From an uncultured Prevotella sp. (lineage in GTDB: Bacteria > Bacteroidota > Bacteroidia > Bacteroidales > Bacteroidaceae), in the NCBI GenBank assembly GCA_902497035.1, contig CABVDL010000068.1, forward strand, positions 1-14,357: DNA of 14,357 nt, read 5' to 3'. The position numbers and the translations under genes were made by a program. Positions 5,994 to 13,189 of this stretch are shown here, one piece after another. How positions within the stretch are numbered: position 1 is the stretch's first letter; the number at the start of each line of letters is the position of its first letter. The notes under the pieces are model-generated. The model was not told the DNA's origin and did not search any database. It saw only the letters and a program-made list of their open reading frames with translations.

Positions 5994-7127
5994 ATGAAAC
6001 AAGTGAATTTAATGTTTCTCACTTGCCTGTTGGTCCTGATTCCTTCCGTAGGTAAGGCCCAGAGCGCAGTACAGCAGGCAATGGACAACTTCGTAACGTT
6101 GCCAAACAAAGACAAAACCATCTCGATTGACAAAACGACGGAGACCGACACCACCGGCGGCAGACATGGGTTTGCTTACTGCTGCTACACCTTCTCTTTG
6201 AAGAAGAAAGCCAAGACCGAACTCAAGCCGCTTATTGATGCTTTCAACAACGAGATTGACAACGCCTATACTGTCTTTACAAAGTCTGACGAAGATATAT
6301 CATCAAACAAAATCGTCATCAACTTGGACAATTTCCGCAATAATATTGAGTTCGGTGGAATCAGTTGGAAGAACTACCAGGTATTACTCTTCCACGACAC
6401 CGAGAGACCGGCATACCGCTATGCCTACGCGCTGGTTTATTGGAAAGAATCGCGCAGCATCACCACTGGCCGCCTGTATAAGATTTATTCCAGAGATCCC
6501 TCAAGGGCCGAATCTTCTAACAGCAGCAATGCTTATGCCGATTTACTCAACGACTCCGACCTGCATGGAAACGTAATCGTCATTCCCAACAAATACAAGC
6601 TATACGACGGTAATATCGGCTCGAAGAACTTCCGTGAACTTCAAAAGCGAATGAAGGAAATGAACAATCGCATGGCGGAGCTGAACCGCCGCATGGGCCA
6701 ATTGAGCAAAGATCCCATAAAGAACAGCAAACGTATGAACCAACAGGGTGCAGAGATGAACGCCCTTGGCGACAGTATAAACATGTTGGGCAACCAGATG
6801 ATGAAAGAGAATTACGCTAACATGAACCTGTTAATGGGTAACACCCTCACTGACAGCGTCGGCAATCAGAGCAGCGCCATGCTGGTCAGACAGTTCGGCA
6901 TCTATTACGATCTGTACCAAGAAGCGCTTGCAAAACATAAGGACGATGCCTACATCGCCGGTCTTCTCGATAAGATCTATAAGTTGTGCGACAAGAAAAG
7001 TTTGCTGAAAGGCCATCCTGATATCGTCGAAGCATGGAGAGAAAGTCTGACTGATCTCCAGCAAAAGGAAACCAATGGCTATCGCAAGCGCGTCCTAAAG
7101 GTAGCCATTCAGAACCTGATGAAATAG
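5994..7127 (+). CDS. Secreted methionine-rich coiled-coil protein, unknown function
   Basis: A 377-residue protein with a signal peptide (residues 1-22, cleavage probably after GKA). Residues 25-205 are a mixed alpha/beta region of no family I recognise, with a tandem Cys63-Cys64. Residues 211-281 are a predicted coiled coil starting KNFRELQKRM and holding 11 methionines (220, 223, 227, 234, 248, 255, 264, 269, 270, 277, 281) among Gln, Asn, Lys and Glu. Residues 290-377 are helical and basic. There is no lipobox and no second membrane segment, so a soluble periplasmic or secreted protein is likely. It starts 32 bases after the probable anti-sigma gene, on the same strand and with no promoter visible between, so it is likely the third gene of that operon. 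It might be a stress target or a sensor for the sigma system. Its base composition looks more AT-rich than most of its neighbours, by eye. Confidence 0.8.
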   Translation: MKQVNLMFLTCLLVLIPSVGKAQSAVQQAMDNFVTLPNKDKTISIDKTTETDTTGGRHGFAYCCYTFSLKKKAKTELKPLIDAFNNEIDNAYTVFTKSDEDISSNKIVINLDNFRNNIEFGGISWKNYQVLLFHDTERPAYRYAYALVYWKESRSITTGRLYKIYSRDPSRAESSNSSNAYADLLNDSDLHGNVIVIPNKYKLYDGNIGSKNFRELQKRMKEMNNRMAELNRRMGQLSKDPIKNSKRMNQQGAEMNALGDSINMLGNQMMKENYANMNLLMGNTLTDSVGNQSSAMLVRQFGIYYDLYQEALAKHKDDAYIAGLLDKIYKLCDKKSLLKGHPDIVEAWRESLTDLQQKETNGYRKRVLKVAIQNLMK

Positions 7128-7134
7128 GGGCGAA

Positions 7135-7168
7135 AGGGGTGGACATCAACGACATGCCCGCCACCCCT
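7135..7168. terminator. Possible bidirectional hairpin between convergent operons
   Basis: AGGGGTGG (7135-7142) and CCACCCCT (7161-7168) form a perfect 8-base stem with an 18-base loop, in the 61-base gap between the convergent Met-rich gene and the M23 gene. There is no U run on either side, so any termination would not follow the classical intrinsic pattern. Confidence 0.35.
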
Positions 7169-7204
7169 ACTTCACCGAACCGCCCCCCCTACTTCACCGA
7201 GCCG
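7164..7204. repeat. Direct repeat over the 3' end of the M23 gene
   Basis: CCCCTACTTCACCGAACCG (7164-7182) repeats as CCCCTACTTCACCGAGCCG (7186-7204), 18 of 19 bases identical, at a period of 22. The right copy contains the last codons and TAG of the M23 peptidase gene (Gly-Ser-Val-Lys-stop on the minus strand). The left copy would encode the same tail, so the end of the gene appears duplicated just downstream. Confidence 0.7.
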
Positions 7205-8304
7205 TTGCGGCTCAGCGTGAGTACCTTGGCGCGGAGCTGATGATTGGTGTGGTCGAAGAGCAGGTTGGGGTTGATGGCGCGTCCCTTGAACCGCACCTCA
7301 AAATGGAGGTGCGGCGTGGTGGCGCGGCCCGTCTGGCCAGTCAGGCCGATTACCTGTCCGGCCTTTACCTTGTCGCCTTTCTTCACAAAGTTGCGCGACT
7401 GATGGCTGTAGCAAGTGGAAAAGCCATAGGCGTGGCGTATGACTATGTAGTTGCCATAGCCGAAATAAGGTCCCGACTGGGTCACCACGCCGTCGAAAGC
7501 TGCGACAATCTCGTCATTGGCCCTGGTCTTTATATCCACTCCGGCGTGTCCGCGGCCACCGCGTCCACCATAGGGGCTGATGACCTTGGCACCCGCAAGG
7601 GGATATGACCAATGCTCCTTTGATATGCCCTGCAGGTCGAGCTGGAACGTCATGTTTTTTGCCAACGGGTCGTCTTTTACGTCATCCGGGTCGAGCGAGT
7701 CGTTCCTCCTTTCTTCCTCACCCACCACCGACACGCGCACGTAGCTGCCGTTTTTGCTGCACTGCAGGGTCTGTCTGCGCAGACGGTGGCTGTTAATCTC
7801 AAGGATGGTGGTGGGATTGATGCGGCCTCCATTTATCATTATGGAGAACAGACAGTACGTGCGGCCGCCGGAGCCGCCAATGGAGGCTATCTTCTGTCCG
7901 GCCTGCACGCGCTGCCCCACCCTCACATGGTTCTGCGCATTGAAGCCATAGACCGTCTCCAGACCGTTGTCGTGGCGGATAATCACCACATTGCCAAACT
8001 GCGGGGTATGGCGCGACATACGCACCACACCGTCGAACATCGCCAGCACAATGTCGCCTTTGGCTGACGTAATTTCCAGCTCCTGGTCATCAATGAGCCT
8101 TGCTTTTCCTACAGGCAACGGAAAAGAATATTCCTTGGGAGCAAGTACACGGAAATTGATGTCAAACGTATTGCTGCGGTCGAAGAGACCGGGAGTCGGC
8201 ACGCTGATTACCGACTGTTCTATTGGCGTAAACGTCCTGGTCTGTCCAAAGGCCTGAGCCGCCAACATTATAATAAGGATAAGAGAGGATAAGTTTTTAG
8301 TCAT
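7189..8304 (-). CDS. Secreted M23 family metallopeptidase with two M23 repeats, one degenerate
   Basis: A 371-residue envelope protein likely to cleave peptidoglycan cross-links. Residues 1-20 are a signal peptide (cleavage near AFG). The second half is a normal LytM/M23 domain: zinc ligands His253 and Asp257 in GHAGVDI and His334 in PHLHFE, with His301 (YSHQS) and His332 as the other catalytic residues. Residues about 60-188 repeat the same fold: FDGVV (90-94 against 270-274), GNxxxIRHxxG, VKKG/VRVG, INPxxLF/INPTTIL, and a matching tail (SHRLRRQTL...KNGSYV against NHQLRAKVL...RNGSVK). In this first copy GHAGVDI has no counterpart, HLHFE is CLFSI and YSHQS is YGFNA, so it cannot bind zinc. 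I chose the ATG at 8304 because it starts the signal peptide; one at 8328 would add eight residues. It is probably the last gene of the hpt-adk-obg-pgeF operon. Confidence 0.88.
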   Translation of the reverse strand: MTKNLSSLILIIMLAAQAFGQTRTFTPIEQSVISVPTPGLFDRSNTFDINFRVLAPKEYSFPLPVGKARLIDDQELEITSAKGDIVLAMFDGVVRMSRHTPQFGNVVIIRHDNGLETVYGFNAQNHVRVGQRVQAGQKIASIGGSGGRTYCLFSIMINGGRINPTTILEINSHRLRRQTLQCSKNGSYVRVSVVGEEERRNDSLDPDDVKDDPLAKNMTFQLDLQGISKEHWSYPLAGAKVISPYGGRGGRGHAGVDIKTRANDEIVAAFDGVVTQSGPYFGYGNYIVIRHAYGFSTCYSHQSRNFVKKGDKVKAGQVIGLTGQTGRATTPHLHFEVRFKGRAINPNLLFDHTNHQLRAKVLTLSRNGSVK

Positions 8305-8332
8305 AATCAGAGGTTTTCTGTGGCCCATGCCC

Positions 8333-9109
8333 TCAGGTCAGCATGATGCCCGTAAAGATTCTGCCCGAGGCGATGCCCAAGCGACGGGCCGAGAAGTAGT
8401 CATCCACATGGTCATAAGTGCAGATGCCGGTCATTTGGATGGCTTGCTGAGGCACGCCGACGCATTCGAGCTGCAGCCGATTGCATAGCGGCAAGTCGAT
8501 GTGCCACTTGGCATAACGGCGCGCAATGAGGCTCATGTCGAAGCCTTCTCTTGCAAAATCCGCATACACCTCGTCGCCGACCTCAAAGTTTTTCAAGGAG
8601 ATACCAGGCCCGATGACAGCCCTCACATTGGCCGGCCGGGTGCCAAAAGCATCCTCCATGCGGCAGAGCGTCTTCTCCACGATGCGCCGCACCGTACCAC
8701 GCCAGCCCGCATGGACGGCCGCAACGGCATGGCTGACAGCGTCATAGAGCAGCACGGGAATGCAGTCGGCCGTGGAAACGCCAATGCAAACCCCGCGCGC
8801 TACGGTCGTCACCGCGTCGATATTCTCAAGCTCGGCAGCCCTCGTAGCCTTGTTAAGACGCAGGAATTCCGCATCAATGACACGGCAAGACACGCCATGC
8901 ACCTGATGGGGCAGGATGATGCCGTCAGGCTGAAGCTGTAACGTGCGCGCCAGTATCCGGCGGTTCTCCGCGACGGCTGACGGCGCATCGCCACAATAAG
9001 GATTGATGTTGAACGTGCCAAACAGCCCTTCGCTCACACCGCCGTGGCGCGTCGTGGAGAATGCCACGACCTCGTCGGCCATGTGATAGCTATGAAGGAC
9101 ACCGCTCAT
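8333..9109 (-). CDS. pgeF: Peptidoglycan editing factor PgeF / laccase-domain (YfiH) family
   Basis: A 258-residue cytosolic protein of the YfiH/DUF152 family, called peptidoglycan editing factor in current annotation; members have also been reported as purine nucleoside phosphorylases. The family signatures are STADCIPVLL (112-121), HAGWRG (133-138), IGPG, and CTY...DYFSARR near the C-terminus. The metal-binding trio is His71 (QVHG), Cys116 (ADC) and His133 (HAGWR), all present. Length and order are normal. Its ATG overlaps the stop of obg (ATGA at 9109-9106), and the M23 peptidase gene follows, so the two peptidoglycan-related genes are neighbours. Whether its true substrate here is a muropeptide precursor or a nucleoside cannot be told from sequence. 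Confidence 0.9.
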   Translation of the reverse strand: MSGVLHSYHMADEVVAFSTTRHGGVSEGLFGTFNINPYCGDAPSAVAENRRILARTLQLQPDGIILPHQVHGVSCRVIDAEFLRLNKATRAAELENIDAVTTVARGVCIGVSTADCIPVLLYDAVSHAVAAVHAGWRGTVRRIVEKTLCRMEDAFGTRPANVRAVIGPGISLKNFEVGDEVYADFAREGFDMSLIARRYAKWHIDLPLCNRLQLECVGVPQQAIQMTGICTYDHVDDYFSARRLGIASGRIFTGIMLT

Positions 9110-10302
9110 TGGCCGTCCTCCTCAGGGTCAAAGACCTCGAAGTCGTCAAGGTCGTCGGCCTCATCGACATCGTCGGCATCCTCCATGTCGTCGGCGTCGG
9201 ATATTTCTGCCTCGTCAGCACCCTCGTCGTGAAGTTCCTCCTTGAACGACCTCATATCCTTGTCACGATGGACAAGGGTGTCGGTGCTGGTAATTTCTTC
9301 CAGCTTGTTGCTCTCACTGTTGAGCTCACGCCACAGCACATCTTTCAGCTCATCAAGCCCGAAGCCGGTGACTGCCGAGATGAACACCACCGGCAAATCA
9401 TCGGGCAATTCCTCCTTGAGCATTCCAATGAGCTCCTCATCAAGCAGGTCGCATTTGGTCACAGCCAACACACGGTGCTTGCCGAGCATCTCAGGGTTGA
9501 ACTTTCGGAGCTCACCGAGCAGCACCTCATAGTCGTGCTTGATGTCGCCGGTGTCGCCTGGGACCATGAAGAGCAGCAGCGAGTTGCGCTCAATATGGCG
9601 CAGAAAGCGCAGTCCGAGACCCTTGCCCTCACTCGCGCCCTCGATGATTCCGGGAATGTCGGCCATGACAAACGACTGCTGGTCGCGGTAGCTGACGATG
9701 CCCAGCGAGGGCTCGAGCGTGGTGAAAGGATAGTTGGCAATCTTCGGCTTGGCACTCGACAGGGTCGAGAGCAGCGTTGACTTGCCCGCGTTGGGGAAGC
9801 CCACCAGACCGACATCGGCTAAAAGCTTCAGCTCAAGAATGACGGTCATCTCCTGCGCCGGCTCTCCGGGCTGGGCGAAACGTGGCGCCTGGCGGGTCGC
9901 TGTGCGGAACTGGAAATTGCCCAGTCCGCCGCGGCCGCCCTTGAGCAACACCACCTCCTGACCATCGTAAGTGATGTCGCAGACATACTTTCCGGTCTCC
10001 GCGTCATAGACCACCGTACCGCATGGCACGTCGATGTAGGCATCCTTGCCGTCGGTGCCGTGGCATTTGTCGCGTCCGCCGTTGCCTCCGTGCTCGGCGA
10101 AGACGTGCTTCTGATATTTCAGATGGAGCAACGTCCAGTAGTTGTGGTTGCCCCTAAGGATGACGCTGCCGCCGTCGCCGCCGTCGCCGCCGTCGGGACC
10201 GCCGTTGGGTTGATACTTTACATGCCTGAGGTGCATGCTTCCGCGGCCGCCCTTTCCCGAGCGGCAGACAATGCGTACGTAGTCTATGAAGTTGGATTCC
10301 AT
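9106..10302 (-). CDS. obgE: Obg family GTPase with an acidic tail
   Basis: A 398-residue ribosome-associated GTPase needed for large-subunit assembly and growth control. The N-terminal Obg fold (1-160) has the glycine-rich loops typical of the family (GKGGRGS, NGGPDGGDGGDGG, KGGRGGLGN). The G domain carries G1 GFPNAGKS (168-175), G2 TTLEP (194-198), G3 DIPG (215-218), G4 TKCD (282-285) and G5 SAV (309-311). Beyond residue 357 there is an acidic tail: 23 Asp/Glu among the last 41 residues with no Lys or Arg. I chose the ATG at 10302, which starts at the conserved MESNFIDYV; the longer frame would run into the adk gene. The stop overlaps the pgeF start. The gene lies 19 bases after adk. Confidence 0.95.
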   Translation of the reverse strand: MESNFIDYVRIVCRSGKGGRGSMHLRHVKYQPNGGPDGGDGGDGGSVILRGNHNYWTLLHLKYQKHVFAEHGGNGGRDKCHGTDGKDAYIDVPCGTVVYDAETGKYVCDITYDGQEVVLLKGGRGGLGNFQFRTATRQAPRFAQPGEPAQEMTVILELKLLADVGLVGFPNAGKSTLLSTLSSAKPKIANYPFTTLEPSLGIVSYRDQQSFVMADIPGIIEGASEGKGLGLRFLRHIERNSLLLFMVPGDTGDIKHDYEVLLGELRKFNPEMLGKHRVLAVTKCDLLDEELIGMLKEELPDDLPVVFISAVTGFGLDELKDVLWRELNSESNKLEEITSTDTLVHRDKDMRSFKEELHDEGADEAEISDADDMEDADDVDEADDLDDFEVFDPEEDGQ

Positions 10303-10321
10303 GTAGAATATGCAGTTCTGA

Positions 10322-10894
10322 TTAAAGGCTGTCGATGACCTTGCAGATGTCTCCGAAGATGCGGTCAAGCTCTCCGAGGCCATTGATGTGGTAGTGGATG
10401 CCCTCGTTGGCGTACCATTCGATGAGTGGGGCCGTCTGGTTGTGATAGACGCCGAGGCGCTTCTTGATGGTCTCGGCGTTGTCGTCGGAGCGTCCGCTTT
10501 CCTGTCCGCGCTTGATGAGACGCTTCATCAGCTCGTCCTCGGGAACGTCAAGCTCAATCATGGCAGCCACCTTGTGGCCGCGGTCTGCCAGCATCTTCTT
10601 CAGAGCCTCAGCCTGCGGGATGGTACGGGGGAAGCCATCGAAGATCACTCCCTTGTGGTCGGGGCCGAAAGTGTCATAGACATCGGCCAGGATGCTCACC
10701 ATCAAGTCATCGGGAATGAGCTGTCCGTTGTCGATGTAAGACTTCGCCGTCTTGCCCAGCTCAGTGCCTTTCTTAATCTGGTCACGCAGCACGTCACCCG
10801 TCGAAATATGACCAAAGCCGTATTTCTCAATCATCTTCTCACTCTGTGTACCCTTTCCTGAACCCGGGGCACCGAAAATAACAATGTTCTTCAT
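10322..10894 (-). CDS. adk: Adenylate kinase
   Basis: A 190-residue enzyme that converts ATP + AMP to 2 ADP in the cytosol and sets adenylate balance. The P-loop GAPGSGKGT is at 8-16, the AMP-site motif DGFPRT at 86-91, and the arginine-containing segment RGQESGRSDDN at 129-139. The LID region is the short type without a zinc finger, which explains the length of 190 against about 214 for E. coli. I chose the ATG at 10894, giving the standard MKNIVIFGAPGSGKGT start; the frame extends 12 codons further without homology. It is followed by obg after 19 bases. The 126 bases to the hpt stop hold no clear promoter by my reading. Confidence 0.96.
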   Translation of the reverse strand: MKNIVIFGAPGSGKGTQSEKMIEKYGFGHISTGDVLRDQIKKGTELGKTAKSYIDNGQLIPDDLMVSILADVYDTFGPDHKGVIFDGFPRTIPQAEALKKMLADRGHKVAAMIELDVPEDELMKRLIKRGQESGRSDDNAETIKKRLGVYHNQTAPLIEWYANEGIHYHINGLGELDRIFGDICKVIDSL

Positions 10895-11020
10895 TTTTGA
10901 TTTGATACTTTGAAAAGGACTGACGCACACGCCCGCACCGGCCTCGCCGTCGGAACTGCGTGGAAAGACCTCTTCTTGATATTGATGTTTATGTTGTGGA
11001 GACCCGCCCTGGGGCTCCGT

Positions 11021-11557
11021 TCATTCCACAAGCGTATAGATATCGCGCAGGTTGCGCCCCTGCTGGTCGTAGTCGAGTCCGTAGCCAAGGATGAAGTCGT
11101 TGGGAATTTCCATGGCCGCATACTCGATGTTGAGGTTGACCTTCAGCTTGCCGGGCTTGACCAGCAGCGTGCAGATGTGCAGCGAGGCCGGCTCGCGCGT
11201 ACCGAGGCTCTCGAGCATGTGCTTCATGGTGAAGCCCGTGTCAACGATGTCTTCCACGATGACCACGTGGCGGTCTTTGAGACTCTCGTTGATGCCTACC
11301 ACCTCCTTTACCTTGCCAGTGGTGGTCGTCCCCTGGTAGGAGGCCAGCTTGACAAAGGAAATCTCGCAAGGCACAGTGATGTTGCGCATCAGGTCGGCCG
11401 CAAACATGAACGATCCGTTAAGCACTGCCAGGAACAGCGGATTTTTCCCGGCCATATCATGGTTAAGCCTCTCGGCCACAGCCTTTACACGTTGTTGGAT
11501 TGTCTCTTCCGGAATAAACGTGCGGAAGGTCTTGTCTTTCACCTTGACAACACTCAT
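11021..11557 (-). CDS. hpt: Hypoxanthine phosphoribosyltransferase
   Basis: A 178-residue purine salvage enzyme that joins hypoxanthine or guanine to PRPP to give IMP or GMP. The PRPP-binding motif VVIVEDIVDTGFT is at 98-110 (Glu102-Asp103 and the Asp-Thr-Gly loop). The flexible loop SYQGTTTTG (73-81) and the purine-contact segment with LLVKPGK are also present. It lacks any added domain. The start at 11557 is the first ATG and is consistent with family length. It opens the minus-strand operon, followed by adk after 126 bases, and diverges from the NAD(P)HX repair gene. Confidence 0.95.
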   Translation of the reverse strand: MSVVKVKDKTFRTFIPEETIQQRVKAVAERLNHDMAGKNPLFLAVLNGSFMFAADLMRNITVPCEISFVKLASYQGTTTTGKVKEVVGINESLKDRHVVIVEDIVDTGFTMKHMLESLGTREPASLHICTLLVKPGKLKVNLNIEYAAMEIPNDFILGYGLDYDQQGRNLRDIYTLVE

Positions 11558-11580
11558 AGCGAACTAATTTTAAATGAATA

Positions 11581-11636
11581 GTGCAAAATTACGAAAAAGA
11601 ATTGAAACTTTCCCTTTCTTTTCCGTATCTTTGCAC
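11581..11636. promoter_or_regulatory. Divergent promoters for hpt and the NAD(P)HX repair gene
   Basis: TAATTTTG on the minus strand (11591-11584) points to hpt, and TATCTTTG (11626-11633) points to the plus-strand gene. Both match TAnnTTTG. The flanks GTGCAAA (11581-11587) and TTTGCAC (11630-11636) are an exact 7-base inverted repeat, as in the 3007-3046 region. The best plus -33 candidate is ATTG at 11601-11604 with 21-base spacing; I see no clear -33 for hpt. Confidence 0.55.
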
Positions 11637-11662
11637 GTATAAGCGCATTATCTTAGGAAGAA

Positions 11663-13177
11663 ATGAAGATTTTCACAGCATCACAGCTTCGCGAGCTGGA
11701 CAAATATACCATTGAGCACGAGCCGGTGAAGAGCATTGACCTCATGGAGCGCGCGGCCAAGGCACTGACAGCCGCCATCATGGAGGAATGGACCGACCGC
11801 ACCGACATCGTCGTCTTCGCAGGCCCCGGCAACAACGGCGGCGACGCACTGGCCGTGGCGCGGCTGCTGGCCAACGCCGACTACAACGTGAGCGTCTATC
11901 TTTTCAACATCCACAACGAGCTGTCGCCCGACTGCGCCACCAACAAGCAGCGGCTCATCGACTCACGCAAAGTGCAGTTCACCGAAATCACAATGAACTT
12001 CGACCCGCCTGAGCTAAAGCCCGGCACCCTCGTCATCGACGGCCTCTTCGGCACGGGCCTCAACAAGCCCCTGATGAGCGGCTTTGCCTCACTGGTGAAA
12101 TATGTCAACCAGAGTCCGGCAAAGGTCGTGAGCATAGACATTCCCTCGGGGCTGTTCTGCGAGGACAACAGCTTCAACGTTGCCTCGCACATCATCCGCG
12201 CCGACCTCACGCTGACCATCCAGCAGAAGAAACTGGCCATGCTCATGCCCGACTGCCAGCAGTTCACCGGCCGCATCAAAGTCATCGACATACGGCTCAG
12301 TCCCGAATATATCAGGAATACCGACACGCAGTTCAGCATTCTCGAGGAGAACGACCTGCTGCCCCGTCTGCTCCACCGCGACGACTTCGCCCACAAGGGA
12401 TCGATGGGCCACGCCCTGCTCATCGCCGGCAGCTACGGCATGGCGGGAGCCGCCGTGCTGGCAGCGCGTGCCTGCCTGAGGAGCGGAGTGGGAAAGGTAA
12501 CCGTGCACACGCCCAAGCGCAACTACGACATCATGCAGACCAGTGTGCCTGAGGCCGTGCTGCAGATGGACCACGACGAGACCATGCTTTCGGAAAGTGT
12601 CGATAGCGATGAATACGACGCTGTGGGCATGGGGCCGGGCCTCGGACACAACGAGAACACTGCCATCGCCGTCATCGGGCAGGTGAGACGTACGAAATGT
12701 CCCGTGGTGCTTGATGCCGATGCCCTCAACATTCTCGCCAGCCATCAGGCCTGGCTGCAACAGCTGCCCGGCGGCGTCATCCTCACCCCTCACCCAAAGG
12801 AGTTTGACCGGCTTATGGGCAGTCCGAGCGGAAGCAGCTATGAGCGGCTGTCACGCGCGCGCCAACTCGCCGACCACCTGCAGTGCTACATCATCCTCAA
12901 AGGCCACTTCTCGGCGCTTTGCTGCCCCGACGGAAAAGTCATCTTCAACCCTACGGGCAACAGCGGCATGGCAACGGCCGGATGCGGCGACGTGCTGACG
13001 GGCATCATCACAGCCCTTTTGGCACGGGGCTACAACCGTCTGACAGCATGCGCGCTCGGAATGTACCTGCACGGACTGGCTGGTGACCTGGCCGTAAAGA
13101 AGATAGGAAAGGAAAGCCTGACGGCAAGCGACATCATACGCTTCCTGCCCAAGGCGTTCATGAGACTTGAAGACTAA
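11663..13177 (+). CDS. nnr: Bifunctional NAD(P)HX epimerase / ADP-dependent dehydratase
   Basis: A 504-residue metabolite repair enzyme that restores damaged, hydrated NAD(P)H. The N-terminal epimerase domain (1 to about 225) carries GPGNNGGD (54-61), DGLFGTGL (126-133) and SIDIPSGLF (157-165). The C-terminal carbohydrate-kinase-like dehydratase (about 230-504) carries HKGSMGHALLIAGS (244-257), MGPGLG (323-328), LDADALN (350-356), TPHPKEF (375-381) and NPTGNSGMATAGCGDVLTGI (429-448), with the catalytic aspartate at Asp443. The residue before this Gly-Asp is Cys441 where many relatives have Ser. The fused order is common in bacteria. The ATG at 11663 lies 29 bases after the -7 element. A DUF4831-like gene follows after 12 bases, probably co-transcribed. 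Confidence 0.95.
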   Translation: MKIFTASQLRELDKYTIEHEPVKSIDLMERAAKALTAAIMEEWTDRTDIVVFAGPGNNGGDALAVARLLANADYNVSVYLFNIHNELSPDCATNKQRLIDSRKVQFTEITMNFDPPELKPGTLVIDGLFGTGLNKPLMSGFASLVKYVNQSPAKVVSIDIPSGLFCEDNSFNVASHIIRADLTLTIQQKKLAMLMPDCQQFTGRIKVIDIRLSPEYIRNTDTQFSILEENDLLPRLLHRDDFAHKGSMGHALLIAGSYGMAGAAVLAARACLRSGVGKVTVHTPKRNYDIMQTSVPEAVLQMDHDETMLSESVDSDEYDAVGMGPGLGHNENTAIAVIGQVRRTKCPVVLDADALNILASHQAWLQQLPGGVILTPHPKEFDRLMGSPSGSSYERLSRARQLADHLQCYIILKGHFSALCCPDGKVIFNPTGNSGMATAGCGDVLTGIITALLARGYNRLTACALGMYLHGLAGDLAVKKIGKESLTASDIIRFLPKAFMRLED

Positions 13178-13189
13178 ATAAAAACAACT

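Noticed and set aside
9061..9780. A 239-codon plus-strand frame opposite obg
   Set aside because: The opposite strand encodes all Obg G motifs in order; this frame is a composition artefact.
10147..10206. GCCGTCGCC-type tandem repeat within obg
   Set aside because: It is the codon-level consequence of the conserved glycine-rich loop (GGPDGGDGGDGG) of the Obg fold and not an independent repeat element.
10895..11020. Possible small gene or promoter between hpt and adk
   Set aside because: I found no TAnnTTTG element on the minus strand and no frame with support; the short frame overlapping hpt (10891-11121) looks like a shadow. The gap seems to be a leader or spacer only.
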